Of a stretch of 64,000 bases of DNA, positions 26,662 to 34,541 are shown piece by piece (positions within the stretch are counted from its first letter, which is position 1; each line of letters starts with the position of its first letter). This DNA is from an uncultured Burkholderiaceae bacterium (GTDB lineage: Bacteria; Pseudomonadota; Gammaproteobacteria; Burkholderiales; Burkholderiaceae_F), in the NCBI GenBank assembly GCA_944390675.1, contig CALXQR010000001.1:1-64000 (forward strand), given 5' to 3'. The notes under the pieces are model-generated. The model made no database searches. It was not told the DNA's origin and saw only the letters and a list, made by a program, of their open reading frames with translations. The translations under genes and the position numbers were made by a program.

Positions 26662-26945
26662 AAGCGCCCCTCCATTTCTTCGATTAGTTTGCTCGAATCT
26701 GAGTGAGCCTCCTCGATCCAATTTGCAACCTCGACAGAATTCCAAGCGTTACGTCTCGCAGAAAGTTTTTTGGGTTTAGGAAATTTGCCTGCATTGATTA
26801 GCTGTCTGAGATATTGATACGAAAAATTCGTCAGGTGCATGATCTGAAGCGTTGACAAAAGATGTGGCTCTGTGGTCCACCCTTCAGGTAGCCAAACATT
26901 TTTTGCTCTGGCTCTTCTTTTAGCGTATTCCGACAATTGAGTCAT
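26658..26945 (-). CDS. Small helix-turn-helix DNA-binding protein, AlpA/excisionase-like
   Basis: A 95-residue protein with a winged-helix, MerR/AlpA-like core: LSTLQIMHLTNFSYQYLRQLINAGKFPKPKK followed by NAWNSVEVANWIEEA in the C-terminal half. Such proteins act as excisionases or as regulators of element genes. It has an AAAGGAG ribosome site and overlaps the ATPase gene by 4 bp, so the two are one operon. Confidence 0.72.
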   Translation of the reverse strand: MTQLSEYAKRRARAKNVWLPEGWTTEPHLLSTLQIMHLTNFSYQYLRQLINAGKFPKPKKLSARRNAWNSVEVANWIEEAHSDSSKLIEEMEGRL

Positions 26946-27416
26946 TTTTTCTCCTTTAGAGTTGGTCAGATTTTTCTTTTCATCATATACGTAGAATCGT
27001 CTCAGATAAAGAGCCTAAAAAATGCCCAATTTAAGCTAGAGGAAACAGATATTAACGCTTTTAACACTTCGTACTGTTACTGCATTTTTGACGCCAAGAT
27101 CTTTTCTAACACAATAGTCTTTTGTAGCGTCATAAACTTTTTAAACGATTTTTACTATTTCTCTAACAGCAAATTCGATCAGATTCTTTATTATTTAAAA
27201 TCAATTAGTTAGAAAACATTTTCTAAAAATTTACTCACGTTTTTTTGCAAAAAGAGTGAAGTATCTACTAGTTACCTTTGTGAAATAGAATGCTTCAACC
27301 GCTCCAAAACACCAAAATGGCTCTTAAATCAACCAAGACGATCTTTGTTGATATAAGTCAAACAATAATGATTTAATTTAATCAACCAACAAGAATTCCT
27401 ACGTCTATGGCAGAAG
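26946..27416. other. AT-rich intergenic stretch, probable promoter region of the ATPase operon
   Basis: This is 471 bp with very low GC and no supported gene; a plus-strand frame of 91 codons (26937-27212) has low-complexity hydrophobic and asparagine-rich content and looks random. Short TTGTTGAT / ATCAACC motifs occur at about 27350-27390 and resemble the TTGATCAA repeats at 29203-29245. Promoters of the minus-strand helix-turn-helix/ATPase operon should be here. Confidence 0.35.
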
Positions 27417-28289
27417 TTAAAATACTGAGTCAGCATTCCTGAAAAGCTTTTCGAGCTCTCTAATCTCCAATCGCAGTAATGAATTGTTAGTCTGTTCTTC
27501 AATTAGCTTTGTTTTTATTTCTCTGATTTCCTGTTCTAACTTGAATTTTTCTTTCTGCATATCATCATATGCAAGAGCTTTAGCACGGCTAACTTGTATG
27601 ATTTGAAGAGAATAGTCCCATAAACGTTTCAGACACCGCTCTGCATATGCCTTTTTTCCTTCTAATAAGCCTGGTTCTGGGTATTCTATAACCGGAGGTT
27701 CAAGACTTTCGCCTGCAAGAACCTTTATTCTTTTTTCAAGCTTTTCTGATTTAACTTTCAAACGCTCAAAATTTTCTTCTTCCTGAGTCTTATGCTTCTG
27801 CCCTTTAACTCCTCGTTCCAATCCATATTTCGAACTGACATTTCGAAAGAAACTTTCTTGCAAAACTCTCAACGCGTTTAATTCCGTAAAAGCTTTGGCA
27901 TTTAACTTACCTTCTTTTTCAGGGACTGCCAGTACGTGCATAACGTGACCTGTGTCAGAAATGAAGGCTGCGATGATATTGTTTTGACCATGAAGAGTAT
28001 CCAAAAAAGATAAGGATTCGCTTAGATACGCTTTGATTTGTTCCTCTCCTAATTTTTCAGCACTCTCTTGAGATAAGGTAACTAAATAATGTAAAGCATA
28101 AGGGGCATCAGCCCTGATTTTTCTTAGCTGCTGCCCCTGAAATTCTCTGACTCTTTTGATTATTTCTTCACGTACATTCGCACACTCTCGAAGTACACAC
28201 CCTTTCTGAACACTAGAATCCCAAAATATTCTCAAACCGTTTAGGTTGGGTCTTTTAACTTTTTTACAACGAATAATTCCAAATCCCAT
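27417..28289 (-). CDS. MobV/Pre-like mobilisation relaxase, divergent
   Basis: A 290-residue protein. It starts MGFGIIRCKKVK, the typical opening of MobV/Pre relaxases, and its middle part HVMHVLAVPEKEGKLNAKAF (about 120-140) followed by the LQESFFRNVSSKYGLERGVKGQKHKT region fits that family. The usual HxDExxPHxH metal motif is reduced: only the GHVMH end is seen, and the upstream part reads HGQNNIIAAFI. The C-terminal third is a coiled coil (about 225-285). It would nick and mobilise element DNA, but the altered motif makes activity uncertain. No clear ribosome site marks the start. Confidence 0.65.
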   Translation of the reverse strand: MGFGIIRCKKVKRPNLNGLRIFWDSSVQKGCVLRECANVREEIIKRVREFQGQQLRKIRADAPYALHYLVTLSQESAEKLGEEQIKAYLSESLSFLDTLHGQNNIIAAFISDTGHVMHVLAVPEKEGKLNAKAFTELNALRVLQESFFRNVSSKYGLERGVKGQKHKTQEEENFERLKVKSEKLEKRIKVLAGESLEPPVIEYPEPGLLEGKKAYAERCLKRLWDYSLQIIQVSRAKALAYDDMQKEKFKLEQEIREIKTKLIEEQTNNSLLRLEIRELEKLFRNADSVF

Positions 28290-28328
28290 GCTTAGTTCAT
28301 AAGACTTAATAATAAATTTGAGACTGAA

Positions 28329-29120
28329 TTAGAGGTAAATTCTCCACTTTTCATCGGTGACTTGCGTTTTGTAGATCAAACCCACCAGTCGGCATACACC
28401 AGTAAGAGCTTTTATCAATTTACGTTTATTGTTTAAAGGCTGCGTTAACAAGTAATAATCAATATGATCTAAAACCGATTCCGACAGAAAATATCTTATG
28501 TCTTTGTACGTTCCCGGTGTTAATTCAGCCTCTTTTTCAATAATCTTTGATACATACAACTCAAGGTCACATAGATTCATAGAAAGCACAAAATCACAAG
28601 CCAACACCCTGAGATATTCCCTAAACGAATCAGAGGGTAAACCTTCACCGTCTGAACCTCTTCCCCATACTGAATTTGGCCACTGTATTCCCTTGAGCAT
28701 CAAAAAATTTAACCAATCTAATCCGTACTCTAAGCCCATAAACTTATTGACCATCTCCCAATGAGGAAATGCCTTTAGTTCTACAACTTTTGAGAAAAGT
28801 TCTTCGTTATATTCATCGTTATCAATTATGTAATAACGGGCACCTAGGATATTGTTGAGTGAATTAGAGTCAGCCAAAAAATCCAATAGCACTCTGCAAT
28901 GATTGGCAACAAAGTACTCTCCTTCATGCTTCGGCACATGGTGGTTCTTCTCTATTCCATAGTCTCCAAAAATAGAATTTTCACTTTCCTGTAAATTTAA
29001 TTCATCCCATCGAACCGAAATTCGGTCTGAATGACCAAAATAATGAAAATCTGAAATGAGACCAGAGGTTTTTAACGATGATTTGAGATGAAGCGCTTGA
29101 TAACCACTTATGTATTTCAT
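28329..29120 (-). CDS. Conserved hypothetical protein, paralogue of 30083-30835
   Basis: A 263-residue protein I recognise only as a family without known function. The opening MKYISGYQALHLKSSLKTSG, then VRWDELNLQESENSIFGDYGIE, VPKHEGEYFVANHCRVLLDFL and KFMGLEYGLDWLNFL align with the protein at 30083-30835 along most of the length. It has no signal peptide or membrane segment. A strong AGGAG ribosome site precedes ATG 29120. It follows the promoter-like repeats at 29203-29245, so it may be transcribed separately from the metallophosphoesterase operon upstream. Confidence 0.65.
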   Translation of the reverse strand: MKYISGYQALHLKSSLKTSGLISDFHYFGHSDRISVRWDELNLQESENSIFGDYGIEKNHHVPKHEGEYFVANHCRVLLDFLADSNSLNNILGARYYIIDNDEYNEELFSKVVELKAFPHWEMVNKFMGLEYGLDWLNFLMLKGIQWPNSVWGRGSDGEGLPSDSFREYLRVLACDFVLSMNLCDLELYVSKIIEKEAELTPGTYKDIRYFLSESVLDHIDYYLLTQPLNNKRKLIKALTGVCRLVGLIYKTQVTDEKWRIYL

Positions 29121-29202
29121 AATGAACTCCTATAAAACAAGATCATCTTATAAGAGTCCCAACAATTTGATTTTTATGAATTTATCCTAAATGCGAGTAT
29201 TT

Positions 29203-29245
29203 AGATCAATATTGATCAACATACGTCATTGTTGATCAACAAATA
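29203..29245. promoter_or_regulatory. TTGATCAA repeat cluster upstream of the 28329-29120 gene
   Basis: A 12-bp palindrome ATCAATATTGAT (29205-29216) overlaps the first of two TTGATCAA palindromes (29212-29219 and 29232-29239), which are 20 bp apart. The cluster lies about 85 bp upstream of the gene starting at 29120. Two equal sites two helical turns apart fit an operator for a dimeric repressor. Confidence 0.45.
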
Positions 29246-29321
29246 GAAAGTGTAAAAAAAAGTAACGCCACAATTATCTGTAGCGTAAACGCACAGAACT
29301 TTTTCAACCCTTCATATTTCT

Positions 29322-30083
29322 TTATACATTGATACATTTTTCGGCATCAAAATCCTCTCCCTCACCGTAGCCAACGTAGCCGAGCTGATTAGACAACAAA
29401 CGAGTGTTTCCAATAATCTGTTCAATAGATACATGGGAGTGACCGTAAATCCAAAAATTAATAGGACTATCAGCGATCCAATTCCCTAGTTCAGTCACAA
29501 ATCCAGAATTTAATGCAGAGTCTTTAAAAACTTCCCCTAAAACCGCATAACTAGGTAAATGATGAGTCACCACGACTATTTGTTCAGCTGAGGACGATGT
29601 CACTGCTTTTTGAATAAAACGAAGACATTCTTGATGTATCCGTTGATAATCATCAACTGTCATAGATGAGTTGCCTATGGATATGGCTCTAAAATCCAAC
29701 AACCCCTTAGCAACAGCAAATGCATACTCAGGTTTAATTTCGGACCAAAGTGTTGAACAAATTATGTCAACATTACTTAGCCGCACGACCGTGTTATTGC
29801 AGCAAAAAACATTGGGCCGAATTTCTCTTTTAAACGCCTTCGTTAACTCCTCTCTAGAACCCCAGCACCCATAATAGTCATGATTCCCCGGCACCATGAC
29901 AGTGAGATCGTAATTCTCCGAACACCAGTCCCAAAAATTTGAGTAATGATCCAATTTAAAGAGGTTCGCAATATCTCCAGCCAATATCAGGCAATCACCT
30001 TCGGGTTTAATTCCGTTGTTAAATACGAATCGTCTATTAAGTTGAAACTCTAAGTGAAGATCTGAGGCATATTGAATGATCAT
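29322..30083 (-). CDS. Calcineurin-like metallophosphoesterase
   Basis: A 253-residue protein with the metallophosphatase motifs in order: SDLHLE (residues 8-13), LAGDIANL, VPGNHDYYG, VVTHHLPS and YGHSHVSIE. These bind two metal ions and hydrolyse phosphomono- or diesters. Its ATG overlaps the stop of the preceding unknown gene by 1 bp (TAATG), so it is the last member of a coupled operon (RhuM, zeta-type kinase, unknown, phosphoesterase). In that setting a role in reversing or executing a nucleotide-based toxic activity is possible, but this is inference. Confidence 0.85.
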   Translation of the reverse strand: MIIQYASDLHLEFQLNRRFVFNNGIKPEGDCLILAGDIANLFKLDHYSNFWDWCSENYDLTVMVPGNHDYYGCWGSREELTKAFKREIRPNVFCCNNTVVRLSNVDIICSTLWSEIKPEYAFAVAKGLLDFRAISIGNSSMTVDDYQRIHQECLRFIQKAVTSSSAEQIVVVTHHLPSYAVLGEVFKDSALNSGFVTELGNWIADSPINFWIYGHSHVSIEQIIGNTRLLSNQLGYVGYGEGEDFDAEKCINV

Positions 30084-30835
30084 TACGTCTTTATCTCCTT
30101 GTTACTACCATCCTCAATACGCAGACCTAACCTCTTTTGCAAACAAGCGTAATTGCCAAGTAACTTCTTCGTTTCTCTTTCAGGTACTTTCCATATTTTT
30201 GCCAAAAACTCGATGTAAGAACCATCATTTACAAGCAAGACATCTGACAAAATATTTTTAATTTGATCATTAAGTAGGTCAAAATCTTTCAAACTTAGCA
30301 CTAACAAATCCTGAAAAGCCGTTAGATCCCCATGACACTGAAATGCGGATGCTTTTTTTATGATCAAACGATCTAGAGAAAGAGCTTCTGAAAAAACACT
30401 CTCAGGGCTCGTTCGAGGATTTGGATATTCAATCTCTTTAGAATCCAAAAAACGAAGCCAACGCATGGTGTATTCACGACCCATGAAACGATTGATCTCC
30501 GGCCACAAGGCACTATCCTTCAGAAGAATCACTTTCGCAAAAATCTCTTCATCCAAAGAGTCATTGCAAATAAAGTCTTTTCTCATTCCCTGGGCATACC
30601 CGAATTGACCTTCAGAGATCATATCCAACAAGGCGCGAATGTGGTTGGCGACTTTATGTGTTCCAGGATGTCCTGGGACAACTGTACAATTTTCAATCCC
30701 ATATTCGCTAAAAATACTCTCTGAAGACTCACGAATAGTTGGTCTTTCCCATTGAATGGCGTAACGATGCCAGTCTCCACCAGTTGGAAGACTGCAAGGC
30801 AAGTTCAACGCATGGATACCAGAGATATAACGCAT
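30083..30835 (-). CDS. Conserved hypothetical protein coupled to the zeta-type kinase
   Basis: A 250-residue protein of the same unknown family as 28329-29120. It starts MRYISGIHALNLPCSL, then GGDWHRYAIQWERPTIRES, FSEYGIENCTVVPGHPGTHKVANHIRALLDMI and MGREYTMRWLRFL. The DWH and W(E/D) positions are the most striking conserved features. It starts 2 bp after the zeta-type kinase gene and overlaps the phosphoesterase by 1 bp. The tight coupling to a toxin-like kinase makes an antitoxin or immunity role plausible; this is not shown. Confidence 0.65.
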   Translation of the reverse strand: MRYISGIHALNLPCSLPTGGDWHRYAIQWERPTIRESSESIFSEYGIENCTVVPGHPGTHKVANHIRALLDMISEGQFGYAQGMRKDFICNDSLDEEIFAKVILLKDSALWPEINRFMGREYTMRWLRFLDSKEIEYPNPRTSPESVFSEALSLDRLIIKKASAFQCHGDLTAFQDLLVLSLKDFDLLNDQIKNILSDVLLVNDGSYIEFLAKIWKVPERETKKLLGNYACLQKRLGLRIEDGSNKEIKT

Positions 30836-30837
30836 TT

Positions 30838-31755
30838 TTAAATTGACGATTTTTTTCTTTCAAGCACAGAATAAATCGAGGTTGATGGCTTTATAGAATC
30901 TTCGTCACTATCAAAGATTATCTGGCCATTATCATCTACGACAATCATTCGGTCAGACAGCCCACTATTCATTACTACATCTGCGTTAGTTGGCAGAACC
31001 GCAACAACCAAGTCGTGATGTTCTTTCGAAGTGAAGCGTTCCTGTCCCTCTCCTGCATCTTGAGCAATTTTATAGCGGGCCAAACAACGCTCCCAACTGA
31101 CCGCTTTCGGACATGTTTTGATATAAACCTCCGTTCTATACCCTGCTTCTTTAAGTTTGTTCATAGTTTTAATCGGTATCTCATAGGTCCGGAAGGTTCC
31201 CTCAATGATTAAGTTGTATCGTCCCTTAATTGCCCTTAGAAGAATCTTTTCTGCCAAATGACCTGCAAACCGTCCCGTTTGTTTTGCGCTGTCTTTTTGG
31301 TAGCAGTCTTGAATTGATTCATAAGAATGGTGCCAAGACCGAAATTCATCAGCATTGATGACGATGAAATTAGAATCGCTTTGCAATACGAATTGAGTCA
31401 AGACACTTTTCCCAGCTCCAGGTTGTCCACCAAGAACAATACCTGTAGGTTTTGCAACTGGTTCAGTATTAGATGAAAGGAAAAGCCAAAGAGCATCCAA
31501 AACATCGGAGACATTGTTTTCAGGCTTTATCTTCGTAATGTTTTTAAGCTTTTCAAAGTCAGAGTGTATCTCTTCCAAACAAATTTGCTCTGGCCGGCTT
31601 CGGTACAACTGATCTCTCAGTTGAGTACAACTCAAGAATTCCGGCAAAGAGGTAAAAGAATCCGGATGTATTTTGACTATTTGAGATGCCACTGCCGATA
31701 CCTCTTCGATCAAAACATCTTTTTGCATCAGGCTACAAACGGTCATCTTTTTCAT
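30838..31755 (-). CDS. Zeta-toxin family kinase
   Basis: A 305-residue P-loop kinase of the zeta toxin type. Walker A GGQPGAGKSVLTQFVL (about 112-127) is followed by VINADEFRSWH with the catalytic Asp, and then LIIEGTFRTYEIP. Known zeta toxins phosphorylate UDP-N-acetyl-sugars and block cell-wall synthesis. The first 100 residues are an extra helical domain. No epsilon-like antitoxin is seen; the neighbours are a RhuM-family gene upstream (23 bp overlap) and the unknown protein downstream (2 bp). GTGAGG precedes ATG 31755; a second Met lies three codons on. Confidence 0.85.
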   Translation of the reverse strand: MKKMTVCSLMQKDVLIEEVSAVASQIVKIHPDSFTSLPEFLSCTQLRDQLYRSRPEQICLEEIHSDFEKLKNITKIKPENNVSDVLDALWLFLSSNTEPVAKPTGIVLGGQPGAGKSVLTQFVLQSDSNFIVINADEFRSWHHSYESIQDCYQKDSAKQTGRFAGHLAEKILLRAIKGRYNLIIEGTFRTYEIPIKTMNKLKEAGYRTEVYIKTCPKAVSWERCLARYKIAQDAGEGQERFTSKEHHDLVVAVLPTNADVVMNSGLSDRMIVVDDNGQIIFDSDEDSIKPSTSIYSVLERKKSSI

Positions 31756-32773
31756 TTACCTCACTTTCCAAAGCGTAAAGATCAAAGTCCGACTGATAAT
31801 TTCTAAGTTGTTCTTGTCTGAATATTTGATACTCCTCAATAGCAAATGCTTCAGCGACCGCTCGGCTAACTCTTCCTTCTGAGTCATTTAATATTTCTTC
31901 CTCATTGAATTGGAGAAAGGCATCTAATCGCTTAATCCAATCCTGCATTGTCATCGCAATATGTTTCTCGGCTTGATTCTCTGCATAATCTAAATACATT
32001 CCGACAATACGGTTCAGTTTGCTCATCTCCGCTTCGTTTAAATAATTCTTTGCAACCATAACATCAGACTGATAGATTCGTCCCTTAGGAGCATGTTTCC
32101 ACGTTGTCAGTCCCATATTGGGTTTCTCATGATCCGCTCGAGAATAAATAATTTCAGCGGCAGTTTGTCTGGAAGTCGCCCAGTGCAACTTATTCTGAAC
32201 CGTAGCGAAGAATTGCCGTGTTAAATCTGAATTTTTATCGTAATCAACAGAACACTGTGCGTAAATATCGGTAATTTTTTGGTAAAACCGGCGTTCGCTA
32301 GCACGGATGTCCCGAATCCTCTCCAACATTTCGTCAAAATAATCTTTCCCAAGGTAATAATCTGGATTTTTTAGACGTTCATCATCTAAGACAAATCCTT
32401 TGATTATGTACTCTCTCAAAACGCTAGTAGCCCATTGCCGAAAGGCGGTTGCACGTTTGCTGTTAACTCTGTAGCCGACAGCGATAATAGCGTCAAGGTT
32501 GTAGTGCTTCGTTTTATACGACTTGCCATCGGTAGCAGTTGTAAAGAAATCCTTTACAACTGATTCTTCGAGCAGCTCTCCATCGTCAAAAATTCGTTTC
32601 AAATGAGTTGAAACATTTTGTTTGGTTGTTGCAAAAAGATCCGCAATAAGCTTTTGAGTCAGCCAAAGAGTCTCATACTGGAAAAGGGCATGAACTTGAA
32701 TCTTGTCATTCTCATCGCGGTAAATGACAACATTGCCTTGATTGTTTTCTTTAATGACAGGAACTTTCTTCAT
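31733..32773 (-). CDS. RhuM-family protein
   Basis: A 346-residue protein of the RhuM (virulence RhuM / death-on-curing-associated) family. Typical sequence: WLTQKLIADLFATTKQNVSTHLKRIF helix-turn-helix (about 38-65), VVKDFFTTATDGKSYKTKHYNLDAIIAVGYRVNS split across the first 110 residues, and a C-terminal half with HWATSRQTAAEIIYSRAD and GRIYQSDVMVAKNYL. Related proteins sit in toxin-antitoxin and defence loci, but the molecular function is unknown. It is the first gene of the RhuM / kinase / unknown / phosphoesterase operon. Confidence 0.85.
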   Translation of the reverse strand: MKKVPVIKENNQGNVVIYRDENDKIQVHALFQYETLWLTQKLIADLFATTKQNVSTHLKRIFDDGELLEESVVKDFFTTATDGKSYKTKHYNLDAIIAVGYRVNSKRATAFRQWATSVLREYIIKGFVLDDERLKNPDYYLGKDYFDEMLERIRDIRASERRFYQKITDIYAQCSVDYDKNSDLTRQFFATVQNKLHWATSRQTAAEIIYSRADHEKPNMGLTTWKHAPKGRIYQSDVMVAKNYLNEAEMSKLNRIVGMYLDYAENQAEKHIAMTMQDWIKRLDAFLQFNEEEILNDSEGRVSRAVAEAFAIEEYQIFRQEQLRNYQSDFDLYALESEVNEKDDRL

Positions 32774-32858
32774 CGCTATTTCCTAATAGTCTTGGCACGC
32801 TTTCTTATCACTTAACGGCCTTTTCTCCAACAGTGTTTGTCAAATCTTTGTGAACAAA

Positions 32859-33317
32859 TTAAATGAAATAATGATCCAAATAATTATCTCGGCTATGCGA
32901 AATTATTTGAGTACTCAAAACGTCAGGGATATCCGTAAGTTGATCGTAAACTTCCTTCGGTATTTGAGTGTATTTATCAATCTCAATAAAGGACTTTGTA
33001 ATCGTTATAAGCGAAGGATCAGGCAAGGCCAATTCATTCACAAAATGTTCCGCATTTCCAAAACTGGCAAACCGTCCTAAAGCTACATGCGTTCCATTGT
33101 TGTGAATAGAGACTGTGAAAACAGCTACTTTAACCATGAAATAGGAGGTTCGATCGGTAAACAAATTGTAAGATATACAAATGTTAGGGTTCGAGAACAA
33201 AGTAACTGCCGCGGTGTACTCACGACAAACACTATCGTCAAGCATCTCATCTTGTATTTTTTTCAAATTCGCTTGCGCAACTGTTTTAAGCCTTTCATAA
33301 AATTCTTCGTACTTCAT
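32859..33317 (-). CDS. Hypothetical protein, tandem paralogue of 33328-33789
   Basis: A 152-residue protein of unknown function. I chose ATG 33317 because a GTGAGG site is 8 bp upstream and the longer frame would overlap the preceding gene. The middle matches its neighbour: AAVTLFSNPNICISYNL, FGNAEHFVNELALPDPSL and a C-terminal Ile/Pro-rich part. No membrane segment or known motif is visible. It lies 10 bp after its paralogue. Confidence 0.6.
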   Translation of the reverse strand: MKYEEFYERLKTVAQANLKKIQDEMLDDSVCREYTAAVTLFSNPNICISYNLFTDRTSYFMVKVAVFTVSIHNNGTHVALGRFASFGNAEHFVNELALPDPSLITITKSFIEIDKYTQIPKEVYDQLTDIPDVLSTQIISHSRDNYLDHYFI

Positions 33318-33327
33318 AAGAAAATCC

Positions 33328-33789
33328 TCACAAAGCTTCTCGACGCTGAAGATAGGTACTCTCTCGATGTCGATATAAAACTGTTGTTCGAACAATTTCA
33401 ATATTTTCCGGAATGGAATCTATTAACTCCTGCGGTACAAGTTCCTCCTCGAGTTCCTCATACTCATACGAAATAACAGCTAAAGATGGATCCGATAACG
33501 AAAGGCTATCAACGAATTCTTCTGCTTTTTCAAGCGTTGAAAAAAATTTGTAAGAATTTAACCGCTTAGCCCCTCGTTTCAACCTAACAGTAAATAAGCG
33601 CACATATAGTCTGACGCTACCATCTTTAAAATAACCCAGGTTATGTATGGCACAAATCCTTGGGTAATTGAAAATAGTCACGGCGCACAAGTGATCCCGA
33701 GGATTGTCATCATCAATAGGAAACTCTTTTTCCAAGCGTAACGATTCTTCAATACCTAAGTCCCAAAACTTCTTTAACTTAGTATCCAT
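33328..33789 (-). CDS. Hypothetical protein, tandem paralogue of 32859-33317
   Basis: A 153-residue acidic protein of unknown function. It shares with the next gene the pattern CAVTIFNYPRICAIHNL, FSTLEKAEEFVDSLSLSDPSL and VPQELIDSIPENIEIV. The pair arose by tandem duplication followed by strong divergence. The start at 33789 overlaps the end of the OB-like gene upstream by 11 bp, so all three genes form an operon. Confidence 0.6.
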   Translation of the reverse strand: MDTKLKKFWDLGIEESLRLEKEFPIDDDNPRDHLCAVTIFNYPRICAIHNLGYFKDGSVRLYVRLFTVRLKRGAKRLNSYKFFSTLEKAEEFVDSLSLSDPSLAVISYEYEELEEELVPQELIDSIPENIEIVRTTVLYRHRESTYLQRREAL

Positions 33790-34135
33790 TTTTCACCTCA
33801 TTTCTGATGAATAACCTATTCAGTCGTTCTTGATCAAGTGGAAGAGAAATTTTCTCGGCACTTATCCTCACAACACCATCAGACCCTTCATTTATCACTC
33901 CCGTCACTTCCAACCAAACACCTTTTTGAATCATAAAGGCTGAAGACAAAAACATATCGGTAAAAACTAACTCATATTTTTTATCCGGCGCTTTCACAAA
34001 AAACTCCCCTCGCTTTTCATATTGAGGCTGAATTACTGCAACCGAGAAAAATTTAGTTTGGCTCAAGTGCTTAGGTTTGAAAGGCTTGATCTCTCCAACT
34101 ACCTCTAGGCGGAAATTTGCTACTTTCTCCGACAT
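33779..34135 (-). CDS. Small OB-fold-like protein, possible single-strand binding accessory protein
   Basis: A 118-residue beta-rich protein. The pattern NFRLEVVGEIKPFKPK, KFFSVAVIQPQYE, YELVFTDMFLSSAFMIQKGVWLEVTGVINEG resembles a small OB fold such as plasmid single-strand-binding-like proteins. I do not see a clear family signature. ATG 34135 is chosen because AGAGG lies 8 bp upstream; Met codons at 34153 and 34141 are alternatives. It leads a three-gene operon with the tandem paralogues. Confidence 0.5.
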   Translation of the reverse strand: MSEKVANFRLEVVGEIKPFKPKHLSQTKFFSVAVIQPQYEKRGEFFVKAPDKKYELVFTDMFLSSAFMIQKGVWLEVTGVINEGSDGVVRISAEKISLPLDQERLNRLFIRNEVKNGY

Positions 34136-34541
34136 CTTCATTACCTCTTCCATTTAGAACACTCAAATAAAAGTTAACACTCTCTACTTCAATTTAAGAT
34201 TTTTAATTGTTTTGTATTTTTGATCCTTTTCAAAAATTGTGTAGATATACTGCACTTTTTCAAGTAAAAAAATTGATTTTTGCAATTTCACAAGAATTTA
34301 GATTCCTTAAAAATCAGTAAGTTACAAATCGTCAAAAATGATGTTGAGCATACAATGCGAATAAATCCAGGAATGTAATGGTACATTACACATCCTGCTT
34401 ATTTTCTCGATGATCCTAATCACCCATGATCCTCTCCCTTAGCTTTTGTATTTTTATAAAAAAATCCAAAATACATGTGACAACCAATGACAGTAAATGA
34501 CAAAAGTTGTCATCTCTAATACCCTTATTTTTATTGGATTT
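34136..34541. other. AT-rich gap downstream of the integrase with ATGACAA repeats
   Basis: There is no gene in these 406 bp. Near the integrase end there are three TGACA(A/G) repeats (about 34479, 34487, 34498), the last forming a perfect dyad ATGACAA-AAG-TTGTCAT at 34497-34513. Promoter elements for the small operon to the left should be in the 34150-34300 part, which is extremely AT-rich. The dyad lacks a T-run and may be an operator rather than a terminator. Confidence 0.4.

Noticed and set aside
26937-27212. Possible 91-codon plus-strand gene
   Set aside because: Low-complexity AT-driven sequence, overlapping the start region of the helix-turn-helix gene.
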